Of a DNA stretch of 64,000 nucleotides, positions 21,768 through 32,755 are shown one piece after another; position 1 is the stretch's first letter; the number at the start of each line of letters is the position of its first letter. This DNA is from Luidia sarsii. Taxonomy: Eukaryota > Echinodermata > Asteroidea > Paxillosida > Luidiidae. The stretch lies in assembly GCA_949987565.1 (NCBI GenBank), contig OX465109.1, positions 13,967,400-14,031,399 of the forward strand, written 5' to 3'. The notes below the pieces were generated by a model that ran no database searches, had not been told where the DNA came from, and worked only from the letters and a program-made list of their open reading frames with translations. The position numbers and the translations under genes were made by a program.

Positions 21768-22616
21768 TAGATAGATATACATATCGGTGTCATGGCGTGG
21801 CGCTACCAGAGGGAGGACAATTAATTGACTTGAAAGAAGAGTTAGAAAAGTATGTAAAACAACTGATCGGGAGATTCTTACTTTCATGTGGAGGGACTTT
21901 CCCGTTTACACTTGGAGTTTCGGGTCGTTAGATAGAAGGTTTCGCTACTTCGATATATTACAAATTCACGACAAAGGTGTCACCGTTGACGATCGACGGA
22001 TGTGCGCGGGAGGCAGTCAGGAGTGAGCTGAATGGCCCAGGATCACTTCTAGGCTACCGGCCATGCAAAAGAAAGTGAGGCAGGAGCATATGGGCTCAAA
22101 GTACCGCGAGACCAGGTGCATGCAGTGCATGATGTACGATGTTGACCCTGATGGACTTAGGGCACGATCCGTTCAAAAGAAAAAAAGGAGGAGAAGAAAG
22201 GTTGTTTTACTATAGAACCAAAGGCCCGAATTGCATGTGTGCATTATGTAGATGGATATGATAAGTTAAACACATATCCAAGTGGGGACTGTCAAACTGG
22301 CCCACCGCAAGCTTCAAACGATTAGTATTCGCTTGACTGACTGATAATAAGTGGGCCTGCCGAATCCTTTTTTTTAATAAAAAATGATATTTAATGCCAT
22401 ATTTGTGCTTATATGTTAATGAAACCATCTTTTCTCTTTTTAAACGTTGAAATTGGTGCACAAACAACGGAAATCTGTATATCTGGGGATGCACTTGCAA
22501 GGTGCTGGGCCTTGCATGCATGGGTCCAGACTCCAGCCGGAGAGGTTGGGTTCCCTGATGTGGTTGGTGTATAAGCCAAGCTAAATGCCTCAAGCGATAA
22601 ACCCGGATGTTAATTA
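21768..22616. other. intergenic stretch, no feature recognised
   Basis: Between two MITEs. An open frame on the minus strand (22210-22629) has no recognised domain. No further repeats identified. Confidence 0.4.
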
Positions 22617-24047
22617 GGGCCGTTCCCACTACACCAAATAAACGCGATTATTTGGATCGCGATTTGAATCGCGATTCAAACTCCACTTTTTTTGCGTGTG
22701 AGGACACAATAAACGCGATTATTAGTGGGATTTGAATCTTGATTCGGACTCCACTAAGAGTGAGATTTTTTTAAATATAAATCGCGTTTATTTGCGACGC
22801 GATGTGTGTGGGAACGCTCCGGTCAAATCGCACCGGGTTTTGTTAAAGGTCAACTGCAATGCATTTTGGAATTCGTTTTTATTATTTCAAATAATACTAT
22901 GGTGTCAGTAAAATACATCCATGCATTTTTTCCGAATTTTAAACTTAAAAAAAATATTTAAGTTTGGAAGGGGGAGCAGCCACGCCCCCGTGGAGGACGT
23001 CCTTGGGGACGTCAGCGGATGAAGACTCGGTCCATTACTCTTGTCTAGTCGGGGAACTATTGTATTGCACGTTCGTGTATACCAACAGTCAGTGCACGTT
23101 TTTCAAGAGAACCAATTTCGGGAGTAAATATCGACAAACCCGTTGACACGCCAGCCAGATTCGTTGTTGAAGATTGCAGCAGTGGAATAAACATGCATTT
23201 ATTCCCTGACGATCCTAGAATAAGCCGCATTTTGACGTCAAAAATCACGCTGACACGACCGAAATAATCTGACCCGTCAAATCGTGCAGTGCAGTGTCCA
23301 TTTCGAAGCTTGTTTTCACGGAGACCATCCGGGCTCATACGTGTATGGTTTGGCAACGTGTTCCCGTCTGTGGCCATAGGAAAACTATTTTCAGAATTTC
23401 TATCCTTGTTATCGACTTATAATTCATCTGATTCCGAAGAAAAAGCTTGTCGAAAGACGTCTCGGCCAACAAAATTGTCAGGTTTTTCTCGCCGAGAAAA
23501 AGACTGGTGCCACGCTCAAAAAACGTGCATTATCTGCTGAACGCGTCAGGGAACCTCTCCGACTATCTAAGTGCATACGACTCTCGCGGGGAGAGAACAA
23601 AAATTCTGCGTTCATCCGGTGACGTAAAGAACAGCGCCCTCAATAACTACGAGCATAATTTTAATTAATTGAAAAAGGCTTCTAATAAGCCTGAAACTCA
23701 AAATTTATGTTTGATCTGGAATTACAATGTACCAATGAACATATTTAATGCCAAATCAGGATTTTCTAATTTTTGCACTTCAGTTGACCTTAAGCTCACG
23801 ATGCATTGCGCAGGCATGGCATTTCCTGCCAGCCGCTTACTGCAGGAAGTGCAGCACAGGGTTTCTTTACTTTCGTCAGCGAGTCCCGCCATTCCCGCTT
23901 GCGCAGCGCGACCACATGCTAACCGCAATCGGCTCGCGTTTATTTGCGAAAATAATCGCGATTTGAACGCGATTCAAAAACGACAAAGAAAACCTGGTTT
24001 TTGAATCGCGATTCAAATCGCGATTATTTTCGTAGTGGGAACGGCCC
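22617..24047. mobile_element. 1431-bp TIR element (GGGCCGTTCCCACTAC ends)
   Basis: It begins GGGCCGTTCCCACTAC and ends with its exact complement. Subterminal AATCGCGATT words repeat in both orientations. Flanking trinucleotides are TTA and TTG. The interior carries short frames only. One plus frame near 23150 (VEDCSSGINMHLFPDDP) vaguely resembles the start of a THAP zinc finger but lacks the rest, so I treat the element as non-autonomous. Confidence 0.75.
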
Positions 24048-24131
24048 TTGCTTATTCTAAGCTAAACAACCAAATCCTGGTTTGGAAAAGGCTGGACTTT
24101 TTGGTATTCTTATGAACTTTCTCAAAGACAA

Positions 24132-24240
24132 TGAGGGAAAGTGATGCAAGTTTTGAGGGAAAGTGATGCAAGTTTTGAGGGAAAGTGATGCAAGTTTTGA
24201 GGGAAAGGGATGCAAGTTTTGAGGGAAAGTGATTAGTTTT
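24132..24240. repeat. 22-bp tandem repeat, about 5 copies
   Basis: The unit is GAGGGAAAGTGATGCAAGTT plus TT, with GGG for GTG in one unit and a truncated last unit. Non-coding. Confidence 0.85.
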
Positions 24241-24342
24241 TGGGAAAGGGACGCGATTTTTTTTACACGACCTATCACAGAAGCAACAAGTCGTGTGTAC
24301 ACGTACATGGCCATAAAACTTATTATGGTCGTGTGTATGAGC

Positions 24343-24363
24343 ATGGAGGAATTATTCCTCCAT
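24343..24363. mobile_element. 21-bp palindromic micro-insert, third locus
   Basis: A shorter version: ATGGAGGAAT then TATTCCTCCAT. Flanks share GTATGAG (7 of 9 bases match, 24334-24342 versus 24364-24372). Confidence 0.5.
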
Positions 24364-24774
24364 GGTATGAGGTGTACCAGAGATTGTCATAAGGGGGTAT
24401 TCATGATCTAAACTGTGCATGCATGGGTCTTTTAGAATGTACGAGTCAATTTATAATAATTATACACGTATACCGTACAGTACAGACGTCTTTTCGGTTA
24501 AACATGTCTCGGAGGGAGGACCACCAGTGCATGTACTCCGTGTACATGTACAGTACAGTACGTACATTACATTGTACATTACATTGTACCATTGTATACT
24601 TACATCATGGTGAACATGTAGATAGCTAGATGTATACTGTATAGTTAAAAATATTCTAAGGGCCTGGGTCACCCTGCATGCCTAGCTATCGCAAACCGCA
24701 AGGAAAATCTCCTCCGGACCCAGTGCCTACAGGCGATTCAAGTAAAGATAAGAGGGGTCTGTTTATAAACCAGA

Positions 24775-25020
24775 CCGCGTTTACACTTGATCCCGCACGC
24801 GGGATCAGATCCCGCGTGCGGGATCAACGCGCGATCAACGCGGGATCAAAGACAAGTGTAAACGCGGGGGCGATCAGGATCAGATCCCGGGATCTGATCA
24901 TGGAGGAATAAGTAGAGATCCTCCATGATCTGATCCACCTCTCGGGAACGATCAGATCCGGGTCTGATCCCACGTGCGGGATCAAGGTTTGAGTGTAAAC
25001 GCGGTTCAGGATCAGATCCC
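24775..25020. repeat. GATC-rich foldback MITE
   Basis: The left end contains ACCGCGTTTACACTTGATCC and the right end GTGTAAACGCGGT in complement. The interior is a dense array of GGGATCAGATCCCG palindromes. It hosts the 27-bp micro-insert at 24900. Confidence 0.7.
24900..24926. mobile_element. 27-bp palindromic micro-insert, second locus
   Basis: It differs from the 19697 copy at two positions (T for G at its 14th base, C for A near the end). Its ends ATGGAGGA and TCCTCCAT are perfect inverted repeats. It is flanked by exact 9-bp direct repeats GATCTGATC (24891-24899, 24927-24935). It sits inside the larger GATC-rich foldback at 24775-25020. Confidence 0.65.
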
Positions 25021-25169
25021 GCAATGTACAGTGACAACATCCGGTGCAAGCATGGCCAAGCGCGCGAAATGTCCATATTTGTACCATAGTTTATTGCACA
25101 ATTTACTTTTCAAAACATTTTGAAAAAAAAAACCTAAAATGAAGTATATGCTCTGGCCGTCATCAGGAG

Positions 25170-25204
25170 ATGATGACGGCCACAGCATACTGGTCGAAAC
25201 GTCG
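25170..25204 (+). ncRNA. orphan hammerhead-like motif
   Basis: Core AUGAUGA, one spacer base, stem II GGCC/GGUC, then GAAACGUC. The layout equals that of the PLE motifs here, but core C3 is A, and the preceding GGCCGTCATC can pair with GATGACGGCC, competing with the fold. No PLE coding sequence is adjacent. Confidence 0.35.
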
Positions 25205-25544
25205 AGTTACCACTCAGGTTCTTTTCAGAACCACACCTCTTCCTTTAAGAGACCTTATACGTGGTGTCACCGCAAACCTTCCTACACCATGCAAAGCCTT
25301 AATTTTGATCGGCGTTCGAACACAGCGGCGCTATTCGATTTATTCGACAAGCGAGTGAAGCGACTACGCACAAGTATAAAGCACTCACGCTCTCCGCAGT
25401 CCATGGCATACGTGCAGGATTATTGTGTGCGTCTCATTACGTGCGTGTATGCGTATGCGTCTGCGAGGATCTAAACATGCTCCAGCGCTCCTTTCAGCGT
25501 CTCAAACTTTTGTCACCTCTATAGTCTTTATTTCTAATCTCTAT

Positions 25545-25782
25545 GGGCGTTTTCGAAATAAAGGCTTAGGCTCAGGCTTCGGTCATATTTATCTTGCTCG
25601 TTATAATATTACAGGCTTCTAAAACAAGCGTTTGGCCCCAGTTTCTTGGTGAATACCCTGTACCTATCAAGCCAACAAACCTTCAAATTCGGAAACAAAC
25701 CACAAACTGGATTTTCAGGTTTTGTCAGATGGAGACGAAGCCTGAGCCCGAGCCTAATTAAGCCTCTATTTCGAAAACGGCC
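25545..25782. mobile_element. 238-bp MITE, TAT target duplication
   Basis: The left end is GGGCGTTTTCGAAATAAAGG, then CTTAGGCTCAGGCTTCG; the right end is near-complementary, ending CTATTTCGAAAACGGCC. It is flanked by TAT on both sides. It shares the GGCTTAGGCTC subterminal block with the MITE at 21528. Confidence 0.75.
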
Positions 25783-26459
25783 TATATGCTGCGTTTCAAT
25801 CACGTCGTGTTTATCATGTTCACGACCAGTATTTCCCAGTTCACGAGTGGGCTGCATTCCAAATGCTACTCACCAACACCACGCCAACACGCACATTGCG
25901 CAAGCGCAAAGACCGAATAGTATTAAATGCTAGTTGCTACGCGGCTGGTTTTCACAAACGTACGTACGCGAGTCGGACAACTCGTACGCCGACGACTCGC
26001 AGCTAATGTAATGGAATGTTGGAAACATTCATTGTAAATTCATGGTAAATTCACCTTTTCGTTCCTGGCTGCAGAATCCGCCACCCAGCGGCGTAGCCAG
26101 GATTTTGTTCATGGGGGGGGGGAGGCGATGCCAAATTTCGTGGGCGGTTTTTCGGTTTTTCAAGGTTTTTCGATTTTTCAAGGTTTTTCAGTTTTGCCTT
26201 GGAGACGGTTTTCGGTTTTGATTTTTGCAAAACCGTGAATGTTTAATCACCTTTGTTTTGTTTTTTCACATGAGTTAAATTATGCAAAAAAATCAGTAAA
26301 TTGTCGACCAATAATCTTCGTCAAAAAACACCATGTGGGATTGTACTCGTCCTCGTGATTTCTGCACGCTACGAGACCACCGTCCAGTGTGTGTGCACTC
26401 AGTACGTCCGGAATGATTAGTAGACTTCCACCAGTCTTTACACACATGTTTTCTAACAA
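25783..26459. other. intergenic stretch between MITE and PLE fragment
   Basis: No gene recognised. It includes a G run after GTAGCCAGGATTTTGTTCAT (26097-26122), a phrase common at transposon ends, and TTTTCGGTTTTTCAAGG repeats at 26145-26200. Confidence 0.45.
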
Positions 26460-27185
26460 ATAATAATAATGTATGACATTTCGATCCTAGCAGGACCTTT
26501 CTCAAACTGGCAGAGTGACAAGGACGACACAGATACATGTACACGAAGGAGGGGGGAAGAGAGTGAATAGGACACGGATGAGAAACAAAGGACAAGGAGT
26601 AAAGCTGGTAGGGTGAGATCAAAGGGAAGGGCAATTGGAGTAGGGTAGGGATTAGTGAGAAGAGGGGAAGAGAGAAGTGTGAAGGAGTGAACACAAAAGA
26701 AGGATTATCAGAAATTAAGCTGCATATGGTGTTAGTCATTACCCTCCTGGATGTTGAGACCATGTGGTTGAATAGTCCGAAGACGCTTCATCCATTTGGA
26801 CACCACCTCCCACTAAATTTGGTACATTTAAGTGTACCTCGAAATGCATTGTTTGCAAGACACATGTCAAGGAAATAGACTCTTTCAATGGACATTCGTC
26901 TGGAACTACCCACACGACCTATGGCTCTATCACGTGCACCACCTCAAACACCTCAACTCATGTAGAGTTTGTAATGTTAATGTTGTTGGTGAGACCAAAA
27001 ACACCCTAAAAAAACGTATGGCCATAGGGCTACAATCAAAACCGGTAAAATGTACACCCCTGTTGGGTATCACTTCAATCTCCCTGATCGTTCGATATCA
27101 GATATGAGTGTACTGGGCATAGAATCCCTTGGTCACCGTAGTAATGCTGTCCGTCTAAGCCGTGAGAAAATGCACAGTGCGCAGT
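26460..27185. mobile_element. PLE family A, copy 3, head-to-head inverted fragments
   Basis: 26470-26795 is the minus-strand 3' end of PLE-A. At about 26800 the sequence switches to the plus strand and reads the endonuclease region (CTSKC-like part, then KNTLKKR and ITSISLIVRYQI in shifted frames) to about 27175. The two halves form a snap-back structure like that of PLE-B. Coding is frameshifted. Confidence 0.82.
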
Positions 27186-27366
27186 GCACCCGACGACTGA
27201 GACAATTTTCAATAATTTATTTTATGTAAGAAATATTGTTTTCTTGTTTTTCCGTTCCTCAAAAGAAATGTTTTCGAGAATTCCCGAAAAAATTAGGATT
27301 TGTCTGATATTTTTGGAGATTTCGGAAGTTGAAAATTGCATACTTTGCAAAATCGTTCCGTCCTAC

Positions 27367-28131
27367 TGTAGCGGAGGGAAATGAACTACAGAAAAAAAAT
27401 GTCCACTGGTTCTTTTAGGATTAATTCGCTGACTGCTTAGAAAGGATAAAAGAAGGGGGGGAAACAGCAAAGACAAAAAAAAACAACCCCACTATACCGA
27501 GAAATTTTGCAGCAATTATATAAACAAAATAATTTATTACGAGAAATGAGGGAAGTTGAGCCAAAGTTTCTTCAAAATTAATTTCTCCAGCAGTATGAGG
27601 TATAATATGAAGCAGAGGGGTTTAAAGGACAAAACAAAATAAAAAATGTAAACTAGAAAGGGGGTAACCGACAAAATTTAAACTAAAGAAAAAAAAATAA
27701 AACCAACACGGCACAAAGGGCAAAACTCTATCGGTACAATCTAACTATTCCGAGTAGCCACGGTAGGCGGGCGTTATACAGCAATCAGAGGGTTGTGGGA
27801 GCATGGAGGAATAAGGGGGAGATAGGGTGGTTGTGGTCTTCACTCTCTGCTGCTGGCCTACCATCTGAAGTCCAGTGTACAGGGTTGGTATTAACCTAGA
27901 CTAGGGGGAGGGGGGTCTTGAATAGGTGCTCAATTACCATGGGGCAGTGGTCTAAGTCCAGGTGGTCCTTGTCTTAGCTGAAACAGGGGGTGGGGACTAT
28001 ACACAATGGCTGCACTGTGACTTACAAGAAAACAAGATATAGGGCCTGTGTGGTAACATAATTATGTACTAAGTAAAAAAAAAACCACTAACTGTAGAAT
28101 TTCCTTTCCACACAAAAAAATCCCTCCTACA
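27367..28131 (-). repeat. Gypsy 3' LTR (765 bp)
   Basis: Matches 34253-34997 over its length. It carries a 20-bp extra segment (GCATGGAGGAATAAGGGGGA, about 27801-27820) absent from the partner LTR, an ATTAT expansion near 28060 and scattered substitutions. Confidence 0.95.
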
Positions 28132-28356
28132 CTCGCCATTGGTTAAATCCATTGTTGTCCTCAACAATGAATCAGCAAATTCACTCCAACCCCACAGAAG
28201 AAGGGTAAAAATTAAACCACACAAAAAAAATCCAATGACATAGGCCAGGGGCATTATCCAAAAAAAAAAATGTCAGCGTGAACCAAATTACAAACCCAAA
28301 TCGATCAAAAAGCTGCCCTGCCTTAAACTCTCACTGCTTAAAAAACAACAACAACA

Positions 28357-28389
<33 letters not shown>

Positions 28390-28762
28390 AAAAGAAGAGA
28401 GAAAAACTACTGCCAGTCACCGTATCGATCAGGGGCCATGTGTTCTCCTCGGCCTTCCCCTAGCTACTGTCCCCTCCGAGCAAGAAGCCTCATCACTGTG
28501 TCCGCGCAGATCTCAGACTGCTCTGAAGAAGAACTGTACTCATCATCGCACGAGCTGGAGCTGTAGACAGATGACCCGCCAGATTCTTCCACCGGTGGCA
28601 TCTCATCTTGAAATTCGGGAGGCGGCGGAATGGGTTCAGCTGAATCGTGAACATCAGAGATATCGAAGGGGCAGAGAAGAAGATGATTACGATGGAGAGT
28701 TCTTGTGGCTCTGGATGTTGTGCTACGTACTACATATACTGGAAGGTTTGGATACTGATAGA
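28132..28762. other. Gypsy 3' untranslated segment
   Basis: Between the end of the integrase frame and the 3' LTR. It contains an (AAC)n microsatellite at about 28343-28390 and A-runs. A typical polypurine tract next to the LTR is not evident. No gene seen. Confidence 0.55.
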
Positions 28763-30151
28763 CTACAACGTGCGGTATATACTCTCCCAGCGGTTCTTCA
28801 GTTTACACCGTCCTCGCTGTGATTTATTGGCAACCAGGACGACGTCTCCCGACTTGAGGATGCTCGCACGGACCTTCTTGTCATAACCGGCTTTTTGTCT
28901 CATCCTGGCTTTATCTGCAGCAGACTGAACCTCTACGTAGACCTCCTTTAAGTGTCGTTTGAGTCGTCGAACATAGGTAGGGTAGCCTGGCCCGTCCCTT
29001 CCCTCGTCATCTGGGTCATCATTCGGGAAAACCGGCAGAAGAAGTTCAACAGGGATCTTTGGCTTACGAAGAAACATGAGGTATAGTAGGGGGGAAACCC
29101 TGTGGATTCATGTCGGCTACAGTTATAAGCATGGACAAGGCTAGGAACGTGAACATCCCAATTCGTTTTCTGTTCAGGTTTAAGCGTGCCAAGCATCGAC
29201 AGGAGGGTTCTGTTAAACCGTTCGGTCATCCCATTGCCTTGAGGGTGATAGGGGGTCGTCTTCGTCTTCTGCACACCCAGGAGACTGCACAGCTCTCGAA
29301 CGACTGTTTCAAAGCACTTGCCTTGGTCTGAGTGGAGTCGGTCAGGGATCCCGTAGTTCACGATGAACTTCTGCCACAGAACCGATCGCTACCGTATCTG
29401 CCTTCTCGTCCTTGGTGGGGTAAGCTTGACTAAGGCGGGTGAAGTGGTCAGTAACTACGAGAAGGTGTTCGTAGCCTCCTTGTGATCGCTCTAAGCCCAA
29501 GAAGTCAATGCATACCAGTTGAAGTGGTCGTGTAGTTCGGACATTCTCTAAAGGCGCACAATTCTGTGTGTCTGGGACCTTCCTCATGGTGCATCGCCTA
29601 ATGTAGGCCTTAGTCTCTGCGTAGATTCCAGGCCAGAAGTACCGGTCTTTAAGCTGCTGTAGGGTCTTGTTGAAGCCTAGGTGTCCCATCTCGTCATGTA
29701 CATGCCTCAGGACCAGAGTGCGCAGAGACTTCGGCATGACCAAGAGGAATTTCCGCCCCGTTGTTTCCAATGGTTGGCGGTAGAACAGCAACCCACCGCT
29801 GACCATTAATCGGTCCCAACTCTTGAGTAGTCGACGAACAACTGTGGGTTCTGAGTTCACCTCTCGCGTAGTGGGCATGCCATTATACGTGGCCTTCAAG
29901 TGAACTACTCGCTGGATATCTTGATCTTGCCTCTGTGCCTCCAGCAAACTCCCTCCAGTTGAGAAGTCCGCCCCAATACTCCTACTACTGCTATTCTCGC
30001 TCTCATCGCAAGATGAAACGGGTGGACTTAAGCTATCATCGTTCCCTGAGGACGTGGACGGGGTACGACTGGATTGTCCTGGACTGTCACCCAAACTCGG
30101 GTCTGGCGAGGTGTCAGATTCGTCATCCGCGAGATGCTTGTGCGTTTCCAC
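28763..30151 (-). pseudogene. Gypsy integrase, two frameshifts
   Basis: The H2C2 domain (HVHDEMGHLGF...RRCTMRKV) has Arg where the last Cys is expected. The catalytic core shows CIDFLGLERS (first Asp), RLHSDQGKCFE (second Asp) and YHPQGNGMTERFNRTL (Glu). Frame changes occur near 29390 (before VNYGIPDR) and near 29070, where a TA dinucleotide is duplicated before MFLRKPKIP. The C-terminal part (GDVVLVANKSQRGRCKLKNR) resembles the usual chromatin-proximal tail. Confidence 0.9.
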
Positions 30152-30181
30152 ACGGTTCCGTTCACACAGGTGTCCCGGCCT

Positions 30182-31657
30182 CTACTGGAACGGGAGGACA
30201 ATTCTGACCAGTGTCTTGGCTACCGTCTTGCGGTCTTGTCTCGTCGCTGGGCCTCCCTCTTCTTGAGACGTCCCTCTCTCCAGCTTGTCTAGGATCTGGG
30301 CCACCTTCCCTCGAGGTATACGGGATAAAGCGTCGGCATTTCTGTTGCTCTTCCCAGGCCGATAGACCACTTCCAAGTTGAAGGTGGAGAGATCGCTTAC
30401 CCAACGATGACCATGGGCATCAAGTTTTGCCGCCTTCATGACGTACGTCAACGGATTGTTATCTGTGATGACAGTAACCGCCTGGCCATACAAGTAATCC
30501 CTAAATTTGGTAGTGACTGCCCAATGGAGTGCTCGGAATTCCAGCTTATGAGCAGGATACCTCCCCTCCGCTTGGGTGAGAGCTCGGCTTGCATAAGCGA
30601 TCACCTTTTCCTGCCCACCTTGCTTCTGCACCAGGACTGCTCCCAGGCCTTTCCCCGATGCATCCGTCTGGACGATGAAGGGCGTTTTGAAGTCTGCATA
30701 GGCAAGGATGGGTGCCGAGATGAGCTTCTTGGTGAGAACGTCAAAAGCTGTCTGGCAATCCTCTGTCCAAATGAAGGGTGGATCTTTGACTCCTCGCCTA
30801 CCTCCGATCAGGCCGAACAAGGGATTTGCGATTTTGGCATAATCTCGGACGAATCGCCGGTAGTATCCGGTTAGCCCTAGAAACCCTCGGACTTCCCTCT
30901 TCGATCGAGGAACTGGCCACATCTGGACAGCTTGAACCTTCTCTGGGTCGGTTGCGATCCCCTTCTCATAGATGATGTGCCCAAGATAGTGGACTTCACT
31001 CTGACAGAGGTGACACTTGGATGGCTTCAGCTTGAGACCATGCTGCCTCAGTCTGGTGAATACTCTCTATAGGCGTTGAAGGTGCTCCTCAAATGTCGAG
31101 CTGAAAACGATGATGTCGTCTAAGTATTTCAGGACTTGTGAGAAACTCAGGTCACCTAGGGCAATGTTCATCAGCCGCTGAAATGTTGCCGGCGCATTTA
31201 TCAAGCCGAAGGGCATCCGGATATACTCGTATAGACCCATCGGGGTGGTGAAAGCCGTCTTTGCACGATCCTCCTTAGCCATTTGCACCTGGAGGTAACC
31301 CGATGTGATGTCCAGGCAAGAGAAGTATCTGGCTTGGCCAAGGGCATCTAGAGAGTCTTCAATTCGAGGCAGAGGGAATGCATCACGAACCGTCCTAGAG
31401 TTAAGCTTTCTGTAGTCGACACAAAGACGGATGCCACCATCTTTCTTCCGGACTATCACGATTGGGGAAGCGAATGGACTCTGACTGGGTTCAATGATCC
31501 CACTTGCTTTTAACTCCTCCAGATGATCCCGCACTTCCTGGTACTGGGCAGGGGGAATTCGGCGATATGGCATACGAAAAGAAGTTGGATCAACGAGTGG
31601 GATTCCATGGAGGACAGTGTTCGTGGACCCAACGTCCAGGGACGTAGTTGAGAACAA
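30182..31657 (-). pseudogene. Gypsy reverse transcriptase-RNase H with one in-frame stop
   Basis: One continuous minus-strand frame. RT motifs: SPFASPIVIVRKKDGGIRLC, VDYRKLN, FSCLDITSGYLQVQM, RMPFGLINAPATFQRLMN and the catalytic YLDDIIVFS. TAG at 31067-31069 interrupts just after HLQRL, then the frame resumes with thumb and connection text (GFLGLTGYYRRFVRDYAKIA). RNase H follows with QTDASGKGLGAVL, LEFRALHWAV, TDNNPLTYV and NADALSRIP, so all catalytic acids are present. A second TAG at 30182-30184, in the same frame, separates RNase H from integrase. Confidence 0.93.
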
Positions 31658-32276
31658 GTCGTTGTTTCTGATGAGCAGGTCTTCCAGGGCAGTCCTTTCA
31701 GACGGAGAGAGGGCTGTGCTACTGAGGTCAAGATTCGGCAGCTTCTGTGCTCTGTCCGTATACCATTCTCTGAACTCCGCATCTGGTCATCCTTTGCCTC
31801 AGTTCCAGGCGAGCAAATGGCTGTGGAGATCTCGGCACAGAGTGGAGCACTACTCTCCGGCGCCTGCTTGAGGTCGTCATGGAATGGCTGGTTGCTCCCG
31901 GATGCCACCTCACGTACAATTAGCAACATCGCCAATGGGGTCCTTCGTCGAATGGTGATGTCGGTTGTCGACGCATTGCAGAGGCGAAGATTCACCTCGC
32001 CACTGGAGCCTCTGGTGTAGATGGGAGTGACGGCAAGGCCGATGGTGAAACATCCCCGCTGTCGAGCTTCTACCATGGCATCGAAACTCTTCCCCCTCGC
32101 TTTCTTTGGCACCATGGCTGGAACATCTGCAGCCTTTCCAGCTTCCAGGACAAAAGGCTGACGCAGCATATACCGCAGTACACCAATAGTTCCATTGGTG
32201 GTCGCCAAGGTTGTCCCGTCGTCATTGATGCACTTAAAAGCGAGGTGCCAAGCAGCTGATACCCTCTGCACATTTC

Positions 32277-32723
32277 TCATGAATTTGCGTGGTGAAGGGC
32301 ATCTCGTCCAGCACGGATCACATTTGTCCCCAGAAGCCCTGGCATAGAGCGCCTGGAAACTGTTGCTGGGACTATGAAGGTGGGGACACTCTTCACTTCT
32401 CTACCCAAAACATTCACGTCCATCAGGATAATGCCAAGATGGGACACTGGTTGGCCTCCGGCACCTTCTATCTTCACACTGGACTTCTTAGGGGCTTGAA
32501 GACGGAGTGTGGGGTGCTGAGCATAATACTCGTCGGTAATCGTGGTTACTTGAGATCCAGTGTCGAGAAGAACTCTGCACTCCTTTCCGGACACCACCAC
32601 TTCTGTGCTCAATACTGGACCGACGAGCTGCTGCTCCGTACATTCAGCGTCCCCTCCTGCTGGAGCTGAATGCCTCTGGGATTGGCTTGACTGTATAGGG
32701 CACTCTTCGTTAAACTCCTTCAT
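32277..32723 (-). pseudogene. Gypsy aspartic protease region
   Basis: It encodes the retropepsin active-site loop VLLDTGSQVTTI and the second hallmark GLLGTNVI near the end. The frame stops just after, at 32277, and the following linker is read in a different frame (32280-31510), so an indel separates protease from RT here. Confidence 0.85.
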
Positions 32724-32755
32724 ACCCGCTGATCGCCCTGCATCAGCAGGCTGTC

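Noticed and set aside
23057..23377. 106-aa minus frame and THAP-like plus fragment inside the 1431-bp TIR element
   Set aside because: Only one short stretch resembles a THAP start; no Cys-His pattern continues, so no domain call.
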